64,000 nt of DNA from contig JAEHOE010000067.1 in NCBI GenBank assembly GCA_016858145.1, positions 1 to 64,000 on the forward strand, written 5' to 3'. Below are positions 12,363-24,100 of this stretch, in pieces (position 1 is the first letter of the stretch; every line of letters starts with the position of its first letter). Both the position numbers and the translations under genes were made by a program. The DNA is from Edaphochlamys debaryana. Taxonomy: Eukaryota; Chlorophyta; Chlorophyceae; Chlamydomonadales. The notes under the pieces are model-generated. The model was not told the origin of the DNA, searched no databases, and worked only from the letters and a program-made list of their open reading frames with translations.

Positions 12363-15300
12363 TCAACGACTGCGTCCGTACCGCACTATCGCTGCTGCCG
12401 TTGCCGCCGTCGCCGCCATGACAAGGGCGCCACGACACAGCCACGACTCACAGTGTCCGTGCCACCGCCAGTCGCCGCCGCCATGACTCCCGGTCCCTAC
12501 ATCCCGAGGCACGGCCTTCGCATCTGCACCTGCCACTGCATCTGCTACTGCTACTGCTACTGGTGCTCTTGCTGCACCCTTGCCTCCCGCGGAATCCGCT
12601 GTTGCGGCGGAGGGCGACCCTGGGCCGTCCTCGGCGACGGTCACCTGAGGGGCGGGCCGCAAGGGGGTGAGGACTGGGGCACAAAGAGGAAGCGGCGAAG
12701 CGGGGATGGCAGACGAAGCATGCAGGCAAAGGACACTGAGCGGCGTGAACCCCATCGGCAGGCGGCTGTTGGCACCCGACCCCTGGTGTGAGGCTCTGCG
12801 TAAAACCCCGCCCTTTCTTCACGCCCCGCTCCGGCCCCCGGCCCCCGGCCCCCGCCCCAGCCTCCCCACCTGCACCCGCTCCGCCCCGGTGACGGCCACT
12901 GTCCCCGGCACCAGCTCCCGGCACCACTCGGCCTGCTGCATGAGGCCACGGCCCGGCGGCTCCCGGCCCGGCGGCCACCAGCGCGGCAGCCACGAGGGCC
13001 ACTCGGGCCCCCCCCCGCCGCCGCCGCTCCGCCGCCTCTCCTCCAGCCAGACGGCCCAGTGCTCCGTCCAGCTGGGGGCGCCCGCGCCCTCCGCACCCGC
13101 TGCTGCTGCAGGGCCAGCGCCAAAGGCGCTTCCGCCCCCCTGCTGCTGCGGAGCAGTCGTGGCGGGGTCGGAGGACGCGCTCCCCGTCCCCACACCACTT
13201 GCCTCATCGTCCCGGCCGTCCCGCTCGTCAGCTCCCGCTCCGCCTGAGGAGGGTGAGGAGAGAGGATCTAGCGGCAGGTCCCAGGCCCGGGCGTCCTCCG
13301 CGTCCTCGGCTGCAGTTCCCGCCGCCAGCTCGAAGCTGACGTCAGCCAGGGTCAGGCCCAGCACGTACTGCGCCAGGAGGGGCGCCGCAGCAGACCACGG
13401 CAGCCACCGCACGCCGTACAGCCCCGGCCGGAGGTCCAGCTTGACACCCGCATCCGCCTCCAGCCCCGCCGCCGCCGCCGCCGCAGTTGCTAGTTCCGAG
13501 TCAGGCTCAGCCGCACGTGCCGAGCCTGCTGGCAGCGCCGCCGCCACCGCTGCTGCCGCCGCCGCCGCCGCCGCAACAGCCGCATCCGCTAGATCCGAAT
13601 CCGGCTCAACCGCACGTGCCGCCTGCTCATAATCTGGCGGTGTCTCGGCCAGCGCCCGCCGCCACCGCCGCAGGTCTCGGGGCCCCGCCGGCCGCAGCGG
13701 CGGCGCCGAGCCCGCTGGCAGCGCCGCCGCCGCCGCCGCCGAAGCCAGCTCCGCTGCCGCTGGCGGCGGCGGCGGCAGTAGCCGCACGTGCACTCCGCGC
13801 AGCTCCACGTCCCGCACCGCCCGCTCCGAGGACCCCGCCAACACCACCACGCCGCCGCGAGTCCGCGCTGTGACGTTGACGAAACGCACGCCCTGCAGTC
13901 GGGGCCGGCCCACGGGCGCCAGGGGGCAGGTACTGTCATCATCACGGTTCCTACATTGACGTCAACTTATCTTGTCTTATCTAGAACCGCAACCCCCCTG
14001 CAGTCCGCCCACGAACGCCACGGAGGTTCTTCTGCACCCGCTTCTGTACACGGTACACATCTACAGCATAGGCCACCCCATGTTGAGCTCTAGATGCTTG
14101 TAGCTATGCCCCAAGCAATGGCCATACCTGCAGTCGGCCCACGGGCGCCAGGGGCCAGCGGGGCGCGGCCGTTACATAGATGGGCTCGCCCCCGCCCCAC
14201 CAGCGGCCCGGGTAGCGCGCGGTGGAGACGGCGCAGTGCGCAAAGGTGATGTTGGTCACGGCGCCGGCGTCGCGCAGCTGCAGCGCCAGGCCGCGGTTGG
14301 AGGAGCGGACCTGCGGGAAGGTGCGGGGTTGGGGTTGGGTTGGGGGGTGGAGTCACGGCCTCGGTTCGCGGCGGAAGAGCGGCAGAGGATTCTCGGGCGG
14401 GGTGGCGCACGCCGCGGCGTGCGCGCAGCCAGCTTGCAGGGCTGCGCCTGGTAACACGTGTTGTCCGGGCACCTGCCGCAATAACAAGCACAGCAGGCAG
14501 GCCCGGGCGCTTGCGCGTTATCCCTTGTATGTCCTCCAGCCACCCACCGTGATCCTCTCAAACGACACGTGCGCAATGTCGGCCCGCGTCTCGCTCCCGA
14601 TCTTGACGGCCGCCGAGCGGGAGGCCAGCTCGCAGTCGCGCACGGCCACGTGGTGCGTGGGGCGGCCCGGGCGGGTGGCCTTGAGGCACAGCGCGTCGTC
14701 CGCGGTGGACACTCGGCAGCGCTCCACCTCCACCCAGGAGCTGCCGTCGATGTCAATGCCTGGGGGTGTTGACGGGGCAGAATGTGTGGGTCCGGCGACA
14801 AGGAACGGGGTTGAGGGGGGTGGGCACAGGGGTTAGAACGGGGGCGGCGCTTGCCTGCTCGCGCCTGCTTCCCGCCGCTTGGGATGCCTTCTGGCCCCGT
14901 CCCTGTCGCCGCCCCTGTCCCTAAGCCATGAACGACCGCGGCGTCCCCCATCCATCCCAGGACCATTCACCGTCTCTGCCCCCCTCAGATGAAAGCGCTG
15001 CGGACGAGAAGGCAGCTCCCTGCAGGCTTCTTGCCTGCTGCTTTAACCCTACCAGGCCCCAGCCAGCCCAGCCCAGCCCCAGCCCCAGCCCAGGCCCCCC
15101 ACCGCTCCCACCCCTACCAGCCCCCGCCCAGCTCGCCCCACCGCATCACATCCCATCACAGCCCCACCCCACCCCGAGATCCCACCCCCACCCCTGCCTG
15201 TCAGGGCCATCACCCACCGTCATTGTTTGGGAAGGCCGCATCGCCGTACACGCTCAGCCCCCGCAGGCCCACGTGGCTGCTGCCGATCACGTGCAGGGTC

Positions 15301-16252
15301 CAGAAGGCGCTGTCCGCGAGCGTTACGCCCGCCACCTCGACGCCGCTTGACCCGACCACGCCCACCAGCCGCGGGCGGCACTGCCGGGGGGTGGGGCAGG
15401 AGGGGTCGTCCCAGTTGAGCACCTGTGGCGCTGAGGGGGTGCTGCAGGCGAGGGAGGCGGCAAGGGGGGGTGGGGAGACAAGGGAGGGAGGAGGGAGGGG
15501 GTCGGCCCAGTTGGGTACCGGTGCTGAGGCGGTGCGACGTGTGTGCATGTGAAGGAGCGAGGAGGCAAAGCGAGTAGAAGGGAGGGCAGAGCGGAGTGGC
15601 GGCGCGGGGCCGGACCGGGGGCGCCCTAGCAGGGGCCTAGCACTGCCGTGCAAGGCCAGTCAAGCCGAATGCGCGCACCTGCCCGGTCCGAGGAAGGCCC
15701 GGGCGGCGCCGCGGACGGTCCCCGCCCCCGTGAGGCTGCAGCCGGTGCAGTTGAGGAAGCGCAGCAGGTACCAGGAGTCCTGGGTGGGGCCGTAGTGGTA
15801 CCGCTGCGGGCGAACAGGGGAAGAGGCGGTGAGGCGGCGGTGGAGCACGCAGCACGGCACAGGGGAACGGGGAGGGGCGCGGTCCGGCACACAGGCGTGA
15901 ACCAGACGCCCTCCTGCGCTGCAGAGGAGAAGAGAGGAGGAGCTGATGCGGAAGTTCTGGTCTTTGGGGGCATTAGGCTCACCTCGGCCGAGGCCCGCAG
16001 CTCAGCGCCCTCGGGCAGCTCCAGGTGAAGCCCCAAGCCGCTCAGCGTGACAGAGCCGAGCAGGTACGTGCCGGGCAGGAAGCGGACCGTGCCGCCCCCC
16101 TCGCAGGCCGCCAGCGCTGCTTGCACCGCTGCTGTGTCGAGCGTGCGACCATCGCCCACAGCGCCGTGGTCGGAGGGGCTGCAGACGCGCTGCCCGATGG
16201 CGCCATTCGCGAGCAGAGCGCACAAAACCCCAAGCGCGAGCAGCGCGGTCAT
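12363..16252 (-). CDS. Secreted GH28-like right-handed beta-helix protein with Ala-rich C-terminal extension
   Basis: Seven exons, all in phase: 16252-15983, 15803-15679, 15441-15218, 14759-14548, 14310-14128, 13892-12870 and 12644-12363, giving 772 residues. The N-terminus (MTALLALGVLCALLANGAIG) is a signal peptide. Residues about 21-340 follow the pectate-lyase/polygalacturonase plan: SDHGAVGDGRTLDTAAVQAAL, FLPGTYL, then NNDGIDIDG (residues 204-212), TADDALCLK (225-233) and AVKIGSE (257-263). These match the Asp motifs of GH28, but the usual GHG histidine motif is absent, so the activity is uncertain; a polysaccharide hydrolase or lyase acting on wall material is likely. Exon 6 adds about 340 residues rich in Ala, Pro and Gly with no recognised domain. 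It could also be a non-catalytic beta-helix wall protein. Confidence 0.82.
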
Positions 16253-17637
16253 GACCGATCAAGCATCACATTTCTTTCTTGGCAACTTGTTGAGAACTAA
16301 GCCCGTGAAGCGACCTTTCGTTGCATGCATCGTTGCAAGCATCGTTGCAAGGCCCCGTGTCCAGAAGCTCGTAGCCATGAGTTTGCGGCAAGTCGTAGTA
16401 TTAACCCGGCGTTGTCGCTCCCAATCATCCACACGACGCGTCGGCCCACCCGATACCACACGCCATCACCCGCCGCCACCCCGCGCCCTCGTAATACCCC
16501 CCCTCCTCGCCCAGTCACCGCGGCTCTGCGACGTGTTCGCACGCGCTGGGGGCCTCGGCACCTGCAGCCTACCGGAGGTGCAGGCCCTCTGTCGCGTCGC
16601 GCACAGCTTGGGCGGGTGCGCTCAGCTGCATTCGGGCCACCTCGTCGCGGCATCGGCGACGCGCTCAGCTGCGTGCATCCCCCTTCGTCGTCGTCCTGAC
16701 TACGCTGCACGGCCCCTGCGAGCACAGAACCCCCCTCGCCTGGGGCTCTGGGCCCCCCGAGCTGCACGTGCATCAGCTGATGAGGCGGCATCGCGCACGC
16801 CACGACATGCCTCATGTTACAGCACGCGTCCGCAAGCCTACACCGTCCAACGTCAAATCTGCCTGCACTTGCTCAGGGCATCATCACACCACATGAGGAC
16901 CCCCTCGCATGGCCAAGTGTGTCTACCGCTGTTGGGGCTTGGGGGGCCCCCCTTTGCCGTACCCCTTGCTCCGGCACTACGCCCCGTTGTCTATAATAAC
17001 CCTTGCTCCGCTTTGCCAGTGACTGGCTCCGCGTTCCCGACCACTCTCCGCGTCTTCAGTGCCTACGACTCAGATTCAGATCTAGTCGGGTCAGCAGTTG
17101 GGTCAATGCAACGTGCAACTAGCCGGGTCTGGCCGGGTCAGCAGTTGGGGAGCCGTTGTCCCCAGCCTTCTGTACTTTGACATCTAGAACGGGGCGCGGG
17201 AGTCGCCTCAAGCCTCGCTTCCTTCGCAAGCCCCCCAAGTCCCACCACTGCGGGGCCTATGCCCGCCGCCCCCAAGTCCCACCACTCCAGGTCTATGCGC
17301 TGTCGCCCTGGTGGCCGCCTTGGTCGGCCCCAGCCCTGCCCCCTGCCGTCGGCGTGCCCCCTCTCCTTCCCCCCTCTTTCCAGCCCCCCGCCCCTCCTCT
17401 TCTCCTGGCGTTTCCCCGCGTGCCCTCCGCCACGCACCCGCCCTCCCCCTCTTCCGGCTCCCTTCCCGCCTTCCACGCCGCCCCCCGAGCCCTGCACGAA
17501 CGTGCGTACGAGTCTAGGGCGGCCAGACCGGCCCTACAGGTCTCCAACACGCTCCCCTACCACGTCGGCCTTCGTCGAGCGCCCTGCACGCTACATCCGC
17601 CCAGCCACCCATCGCCCCACGCCTGCAGCTGCAAACA
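16253..17637. other. Intergenic region with small tandem repeats
   Basis: This lies upstream of the GH28-like gene and downstream of the U-box locus. I see no supported gene. It contains a copy of a 42-base dispersed repeat (16675-16716), a repeated GGGTCAGCAGTTGGG motif near 17088-17150, and a duplicated CCCAAGTCCCACCACT near 17236-17288. The long plus-strand frame at 17156-17716 is Pro/Arg-rich and unconvincing. Confidence 0.45.
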
Positions 17638-20073
17638 TCAGCAACATCTTGAGAAACCAGCGGTACGCAGCTCGGAGTACCCCTTGAGGGGTTTTGGACA
17701 TGGACGGCTGCAATAATGGAAAGGATAGAGGTAGGGGTGAGGAAATGAGGCCATGCCAGCAGCGTACGGGGTACGCGGCGGTGCTCGATTTGGACATGCT
17801 CTGTATATGCGACAGCTCTGCCTGGCCCTTTTGAAGGTGATAGTACAACAGCTCCCGCCTTGGCTGTTCAGCCGTCGCACCCGCTGGCCCCCTGCAATAT
17901 GGGCCGCCGCCCCTGCCGGGCGGATGGAGCGAGCTGCTTCCCTGCCACCAGAGCCACCAGAGCGTCGGGGCGCCCCTGCTCGCACCTGTGCGTGTGCGGG
18001 CGGCTGGGGCGCTCCCGCCGCCGGCGCCGCCGGGAGGTCGTCCTGGTCGTGTGTGAGGCCCTCGCTGCGCAGCCACTCCTCGATGGCGTCTCGGAGGGCC
18101 CGGTTGGGCGTTAGCTTCTTGGACATCAGCAGCGTGTCTGGGGCAGGGGCGGGAGGCGAGGGCCAGGCAGGGGGATGCAGACCTGTGGAGTCCGGGTCAT
18201 GAGCATGGGCCGAGCGAGCCTGGACTATCGCCGTAGCTAGCTACGGGATGCTGCCTACCAGATGCCTCCACTTACGCTCAGCCGACACCCATAAGCGCAT
18301 GCGTGTGCTGCTTCCCTGGTAACGCCGCCTAGCCTACCTAGCCTTGAACCCTCGCTCGCTTGCGATCGACGCCAGCGGCCCGCCCTGGATGAGAATGCAT
18401 GAGCGTGCTACGGTATGCGAAGTGCTGTCGTACATACAGCTGTTGCCGTACTCACTGCTCAGCGGGTCGGTGTCGCGGGTGGCCAGGTAGGTGGCGCTCG
18501 ATGGCGCTCCGCTCGAACGTGTGGCCCGTCTCGATCTGGATCACGGGGTCCCGCATCACGCTGTGCTAGATGGGGCACGAGAAGGACGCGGGCGCGGGGC
18601 GCGCGATGGAAGCGGGCTTCGAGCCGCTTCCTGATCCACTCGCTTCCCCCTGCCCTGGCCTCCCCCGGCACAGGGCGGCCATGATCTGCTCTAGGTAGAG
18701 CGCCTCTGCCTCCTCCTTGGTCCTCCGCAGACCCTCTGCCTCAAGCTGCAGGGCCTCGAGCACCTCCTGCACATCCTGCCGAAGTAAGGGAAGGCGCACA
18801 CCACAGCGTGAGCGAGGCTGACGGTACGCGGAACGCAGGCACGCGCACCTGTACCCACGGCAGCCCCACCCAGCCAGCAGCTCACCTGCTGCGAAGCCCC
18901 CCCGGCCGCCGCTCCACCTCCGCTTGCGAGGCCCGCCTCCCTCAGGCAGTCCTCAAGCACGCTCCGCATCTCGGCCTCACGCTGCACGCAGCTCAGCTGG
19001 CTGACGCCCAGCCAGCTGCTCGATCTGCTGCCGCATCTCCGCCTGCTGCGCCTCCATGCCACGCAGAACCTGGGGTTGCGTTGGCATGCAGCAGCAGGAT
19101 GCATGCATGGGTTTGAGTGGGCGGGGATGGAGGATGAGGGTTGGCTCCGATTCGAGGGCTGGGACAGGCTGGTACGTACGTATCGACACCAGGGACGGGA
19201 TGAGGGTTGGCGAATGCGGGTCAAGGGTACCCTGGGTACGGTACCCTGCTCAAACCAGCTGCTGCTATATAGCTAGCACATTTCCAGCGCCCCGCCTCAC
19301 ATCCAGGTGAAGGTTGATCAGGCCGGCCTGCACCGCCGCGAACTCGTCCCGCAGCCCCGAGTGATGATGCAGCCCCAGTATGTACCGCCTGAAGCAGCCC
19401 CAGGGACTCCGCCAGCCTTGTGGCTGCGGCCTTGAGGCTGGCCACGTAGTCGCCTAGCAGGAAGCACAGGCATGTGTTAGATCGTCCGGCGTGTGATCAC
19501 TGATCAGGTGCGTGTTTACTGACAGCAGGTTTCCCCCTGGCCAGTTCTGGCTGTATGGTCCGTGGGGCTGGCTAGCTTGCACGGCACGCACCCGAGCGGA
19601 TGAATTTGACCAGCTTGGGGCATGCGCTTAGCTTGTCCACCAGCTTCGCGCACTCCTCGAGGCAGCAGAGCACGCTCTGCACAGGCAGTCAGGGGCAGAA
19701 GGGGAGGGAGCGAGGGGGTTTTGCAGGCAGGGAGCCCCAGGGTATGGGTATGTCGGGCGGGGTTCTTGAGCGGTTTGGCATGCGAGACGCCCCGCCCCCA
19801 CAATGTTTGCGCATGTTGCCTATCCCCAAGGCTGCGAGCACATTCGCTCGCACCTACCTCGAGCGACCTCGCTGCCTGTGCGCGACGGCTATCCTTGCCG
19901 CATTGCTCGAGGTCGTCGAGGGCAAGGACGACGACGTCCTTGACCGCCCACATGTTCCTAGAGAGCGCTATGGCGTCTCCCTTGAGTTCCTTTAGCTCCT
20001 TGACCTTGTCGGCGACCTTCTGTGCCAAGCTCGCAACCTCCACAACCAGCTGGACAATACTTATGGGCTCCAT
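17638..20073 (-). pseudogene. U-box E3 ubiquitin ligase with MLKL-like N-terminal helices, degenerate
   Basis: Exons at 20073-19858, 19676-19592, 19453-19301, 19069-18886, 18775-18456 and 18137 to about 17638 have good splice borders. The N-terminus (MEPISIVQLVVEVASLAQKV) resembles the helical adaptor domain found in plant MLKL-like and U-box proteins. Coiled-coil segments follow (MEAQQAEMRQQIEQLAG, LEAEGLRRTKEEAEALYLEQ). A U-box follows: SCPI, VMRDPV, TGHTFERSAIER, DTDPLS, then KLTPNRALRDAIEEWL across the last junction. The gene is broken. Exons 3, 4 and 5 each carry one base too many relative to the phases at their borders, and an in-frame TAG sits inside the U-box after FSCPI. Neighbouring genes have clean frames, so true decay is more likely than sequencing error. 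The 3' end is not resolved. Confidence 0.72.
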
Positions 20074-21182
20074 GGTTTGTACCGGCTTGACACCAGGTAC
20101 TTTGCGTGAAGAACGAGGAGGATGTCACCGCGAGGGGGCTCGCGAATGGGCTCGAATGGACAGAGGTAGGGCCCGCTCCAATCCGTCGCGAGGTAGCCCA
20201 GGTCGTTCCCGCTCTGTCTGCTTCTGCCACATTGATTATTAGCCGAACGCGGCAGTGACACCAGTCCACGACTCTAACAGGCCCAGCTCAGGCCCACATG
20301 CCTTACTCCTCGCGGGGTCCCCATCATGGGGGATTTTCATAAGGGACCAACTTGCCGCTTCGGGCCCAACTTTTCCAGCGTCGGCCCGAAGGTTTGACAT
20401 CGCACGAACACCCTTGAGATCAGAGAGTGCTCTGGTGGGTTAGGTGTGACCGCGCGAGCGAAATCTAACCGCTTCATGGCGTATCCTACGATTGCTCAGC
20501 ACGGAACAGGAACTAGCACTGTCACACGCCAGAGTCATGCGCGTTTGGCCGGTCGCCGCCTCTTCCGCTTCCACGCCGGGCCTGCCTGCCTCTTGCGCTG
20601 TGCCATCCTCCGGCCCCTGCCGCAGCAAGGCTCTCGCCCCGGCCGGAAGCCAGCCCCCATTAGCCCCCGATCAGCCCCCACCAGCCCACGAGTCACGTCC
20701 CAGGGCCCCGGGCCGTCGCCCCAGAGCCTCCCCTCGAGCCTGCCCCAGCCTGAGCCAAGACTAGGGAACGGCCCCAATAACCCCCGGGCCGGGGCCTCGG
20801 CTGCTGCTGCCGCTGCGGCCCGCAATGCCTCTGGCGGCCGCTGCTGGGGCCCACGTGGGCCCACCTCCGCCAGCCGCCACCGCCTCGGCCCCTCACGACC
20901 CCTCCGCCGCGCGCGACGCCGTCAGCACTCGCGCGCGCCAGCCGCCAGCGCAGCTGTGTCCCATCATCGCTGCCTCAAAACTCCGTCCCCCTCCGCCACG
21001 CACCCTCCGCCGCTCGCGACGCCTCCGTTGCCCCCGCCACTGCATCCGCCTCCGCCAGCAGCGCCGGTCTGCCAAACGCTTCCGCCTCCACCGCGGCCAG
21101 CTCATGGCGCCGCCAGCAGCGTCAGCCCGCCGCCGCTCACGGCGCCCCCGCCACCCCATCCTCCGCCTCCGCCGCCGCCGGC
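20074..21182. other. 3' flank of the valyl-tRNA synthetase gene and 5' flank of the U-box locus
   Basis: No gene is supported. 20600-21180 is strongly Pro/Ala/Arg-coding in several frames because of its C-rich composition. It follows the synthetase stop codon, so at least part is probably its 3' UTR. Confidence 0.5.
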
Positions 21183-24100
21183 TCACGACGCCGCCAGCAG
21201 CGTCTTCATGGCATCCGCCGCCGCCACCGCCGCCGCCAGCTCCGCCTCGGCCTTGGCGATCTTGTCGGCGTCGGCCGCCTTGACGTCGTCGGGGGTCTGG
21301 GGGGGAGCAGGGGGAAGCAAGGCGGGAAAGGCGGGTTTGGGTTCGTGTCATGCGGCGGTCGGCGCACTCCTGGCCAGTGGCGCTTTCTCGATCAACGGCG
21401 GCTAGCGGTGGAGACAGGCTTGCGGCGGGTGCCAAGTGCGTCACTGGCCTGCAGCCTCGGACCCGTCCCCCCGCACCACTGCCAGTAGGTCTGTGCCTCC
21501 ACAAGCTTCACGCGCACACGCCCGTATCCCCCCTCCCCCTCCCCGTATCCCATACACGTGCACGTACCTTCTCGTACGCCGGCGTCCCCTGCTTCTTCCG
21601 CAGCTGCTCGATGCGGCCCTCCAGCTCGGACATCTGCCGTACAATGTGCCGTACAGGCGCGGGGGCGGGACAGTTGATGAGACGTAGTGGTGGAATGCGC
21701 TTCAAGTCGATTAGGCATACCACGCGTGCCTCGTGGATGTCATCCTGGATCCCGAACCCCGTCCTGGTTTCTGGATCTCAGCCCCTAGATCCCGCCCACC
21801 TTCTTCTCCAGCTTGGCGATCTCCAGGGCGGGGTCCAGGATGCCCTGAGAGGGGGGTGGGGGTGGGGAGGACAGGCGTCGGGACCGGACGATGCAATGCG
21901 GAGAAGCAGCCCACGAACCAACCCCACACCTCTACTCACTCCACCATTCCACGCACGCGCAGCGGTACTTGGAGTGTTCAGGTAACACGGCACGCAGCCC
22001 CCCTCCCCCCCCTGGCCTCCCCCCTTCCCCCTCTTGCCTCCCCCCCCCACCTTGAGCAGCATGTGCACCGTCACGCTGTCGTCCACGATGGCCACCGAGC
22101 AGCCCAGGGGCGCGGCCTCGCCCGCAGCCAGCAGGGTCACGGCGGAGGAGGACGAGAGCGTGGCCACCTCCAGGGCCAGGGACTGGAGCTGGGCGGCCTT
22201 GTCTGTGGGGCGGATGGGGGGGTAGGGGGGGTAGGGAAAAGGTAAGGGAAGGGGTGAAGGAGGGGGGAAAGAGGGGGTAAGGAGGACAGGGGAGGGGTTT
22301 GAGGTCTAGCCACGCGTGCATGACCCCAGGTCCCCAACCCACGCCAGCCCAACCGTCCGGTGCCCGTTCTCCGCCCCACGTGCCAGCCCCCGTACCCGCG
22401 TCCGTGACGGCGATGTACAGGTGCGGTTTCTGCTTAGTAATGCCGTAGTCGTTGCGCAGCTTGCGGGCGGCGCCCACCGCCGCCAGCGCCGTCTCCATGG
22501 CGCACTCGGCGGCGGGGTCGTCCCAGGAGGCCACGGGGGCGGGGTAGGGCGTGAGCATGATGGACTGGTACTGGACCTGGGGGGGGAAAGGGGGGGGGGC
22601 AGAAAAAAGGGGGGGAAGGTTGTCGGAGCCTGGCTGCTATAGCCGCGGAAGGGCCGGTGCGGTCCGGCCCAGACCCACGACAACCACAGCCCGCTGGTGC
22701 AGCCGCCGCAGCCGCGATGCCCGCACAAGCGCCCCCGTCACGCCTCCACGACTTTCCAGTTCCGCCCCGCACGATCCGCACCCGCCGGCCCCGCCCCTCA
22801 TCCCCCCTTTCCCCCCGCTTACAACGTTTCCCCAACCCCTTTCCCCCTCCCTCCCTCCCCCTCTCACCATGTCCGGCGCGCGCGGCAGCCTCTGCCACAG
22901 CTCCTCCGTGACGAAGGGCATGAAGGGGTGCAGCAGGCGCAGGCCGGCGTCCAGGCAGGCCCACAGCGCCTCGCGGGTGCGGGCCTTGGCGGCGGCCAGC
23001 TCGGGCTGGGGTGGGGGGGTGGGTGGCGGGGTGGGTGGGGAGGGGGGTGGGCGGGAGGGGAGGCGGGTGGGGAGGCGGGTGGGGAGGGGAGGCGGGTGGG
23101 GAGGGGTTGAGGGGGGGCAAACGGGACGAGTGGGGAGTACCGTACACAGTACCGACCACAGGTCCTCCATTCCCAAGTCATCCGGCATGTAAGCTGTCCA
23201 TCCTTTCTTCCGTTAGCCCCCACCTTGCTCTCGCCAAGGGCCCTGACGGGCTTCATGACCCCGTCACCACCCTAATACCCCACTTCGATTTCCACTCCCC
23301 CCCCCCCCGTACGCACCTTTCTGTCGTCGAAGGCCACCACTGGCTACTTCACCAAGGTACTCATAACCTTTTCGAGACCGAGACTGTCTCGAATAGGTTT
23401 TGAGTACCTTGGTGAAGTAGCCAGTCATGGCCTCCGACGAAGGCCGTGATGGGCTTCATGACCCCACAACCTACTCGCTGCGCTGCGCAACGGACTCGAG
23501 CAACACGTGCTTCGCAACGCCTCCGACACCCCCCACCTTGCTCTCGTCGAAGGCCATGACGGGCTTCATGACCTCGATGAACACGTCGCACAGCTCGTTC
23601 TGCCACAGCGCGTAGATGCGCTGCGTGGCGGTGGAGAAGTCGTACGCCTCCATGGCCTGGGGGGGATTAGTAAGGGGGGAGGGGGGCATTAGTAAGGGGG
23701 GAGGGGGGATTAGTAAGGGGGGAGGGGGACATTAGTAAGGGTCAAGGGGGGAGGATAAGAGCGTGTATTTATGGGGGGCGCGCGGGGGATCAGTAAGGGG
23801 GGAGGGGGTGGTGGGGTCAGTTGGCCGTTTCAAAGGCCAGGGCTGAGCATGCCGCACGGTTGCGGAGTTTTGGTCTTGCGCCTCCCCGTGCGTCGATGGG
23901 AACAAGGCGTGCGGAGAACCGCAGACTTCCATTCCCGTGCCCTCCCTCCCCTCCGCACCTGCACCACGGCCCCCACGGCGCTGTTGAGGCGCGACAGGAT
24001 CCAGCGGCACGCGGGCGGGCAGGCGGCGGGGTCCAGCTGGGGGGGGGGTTGGGTTTATTTTTTTGGGGGGGGGTAAAGGAAAAAACAAAGAAAGAGGAGA

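Noticed and set aside
12667..13632. 321-codon open frame on the plus strand
   Set aside because: It is antisense to exon 6 of the GH28-like gene, which continues the signal-peptide gene in perfect phase.
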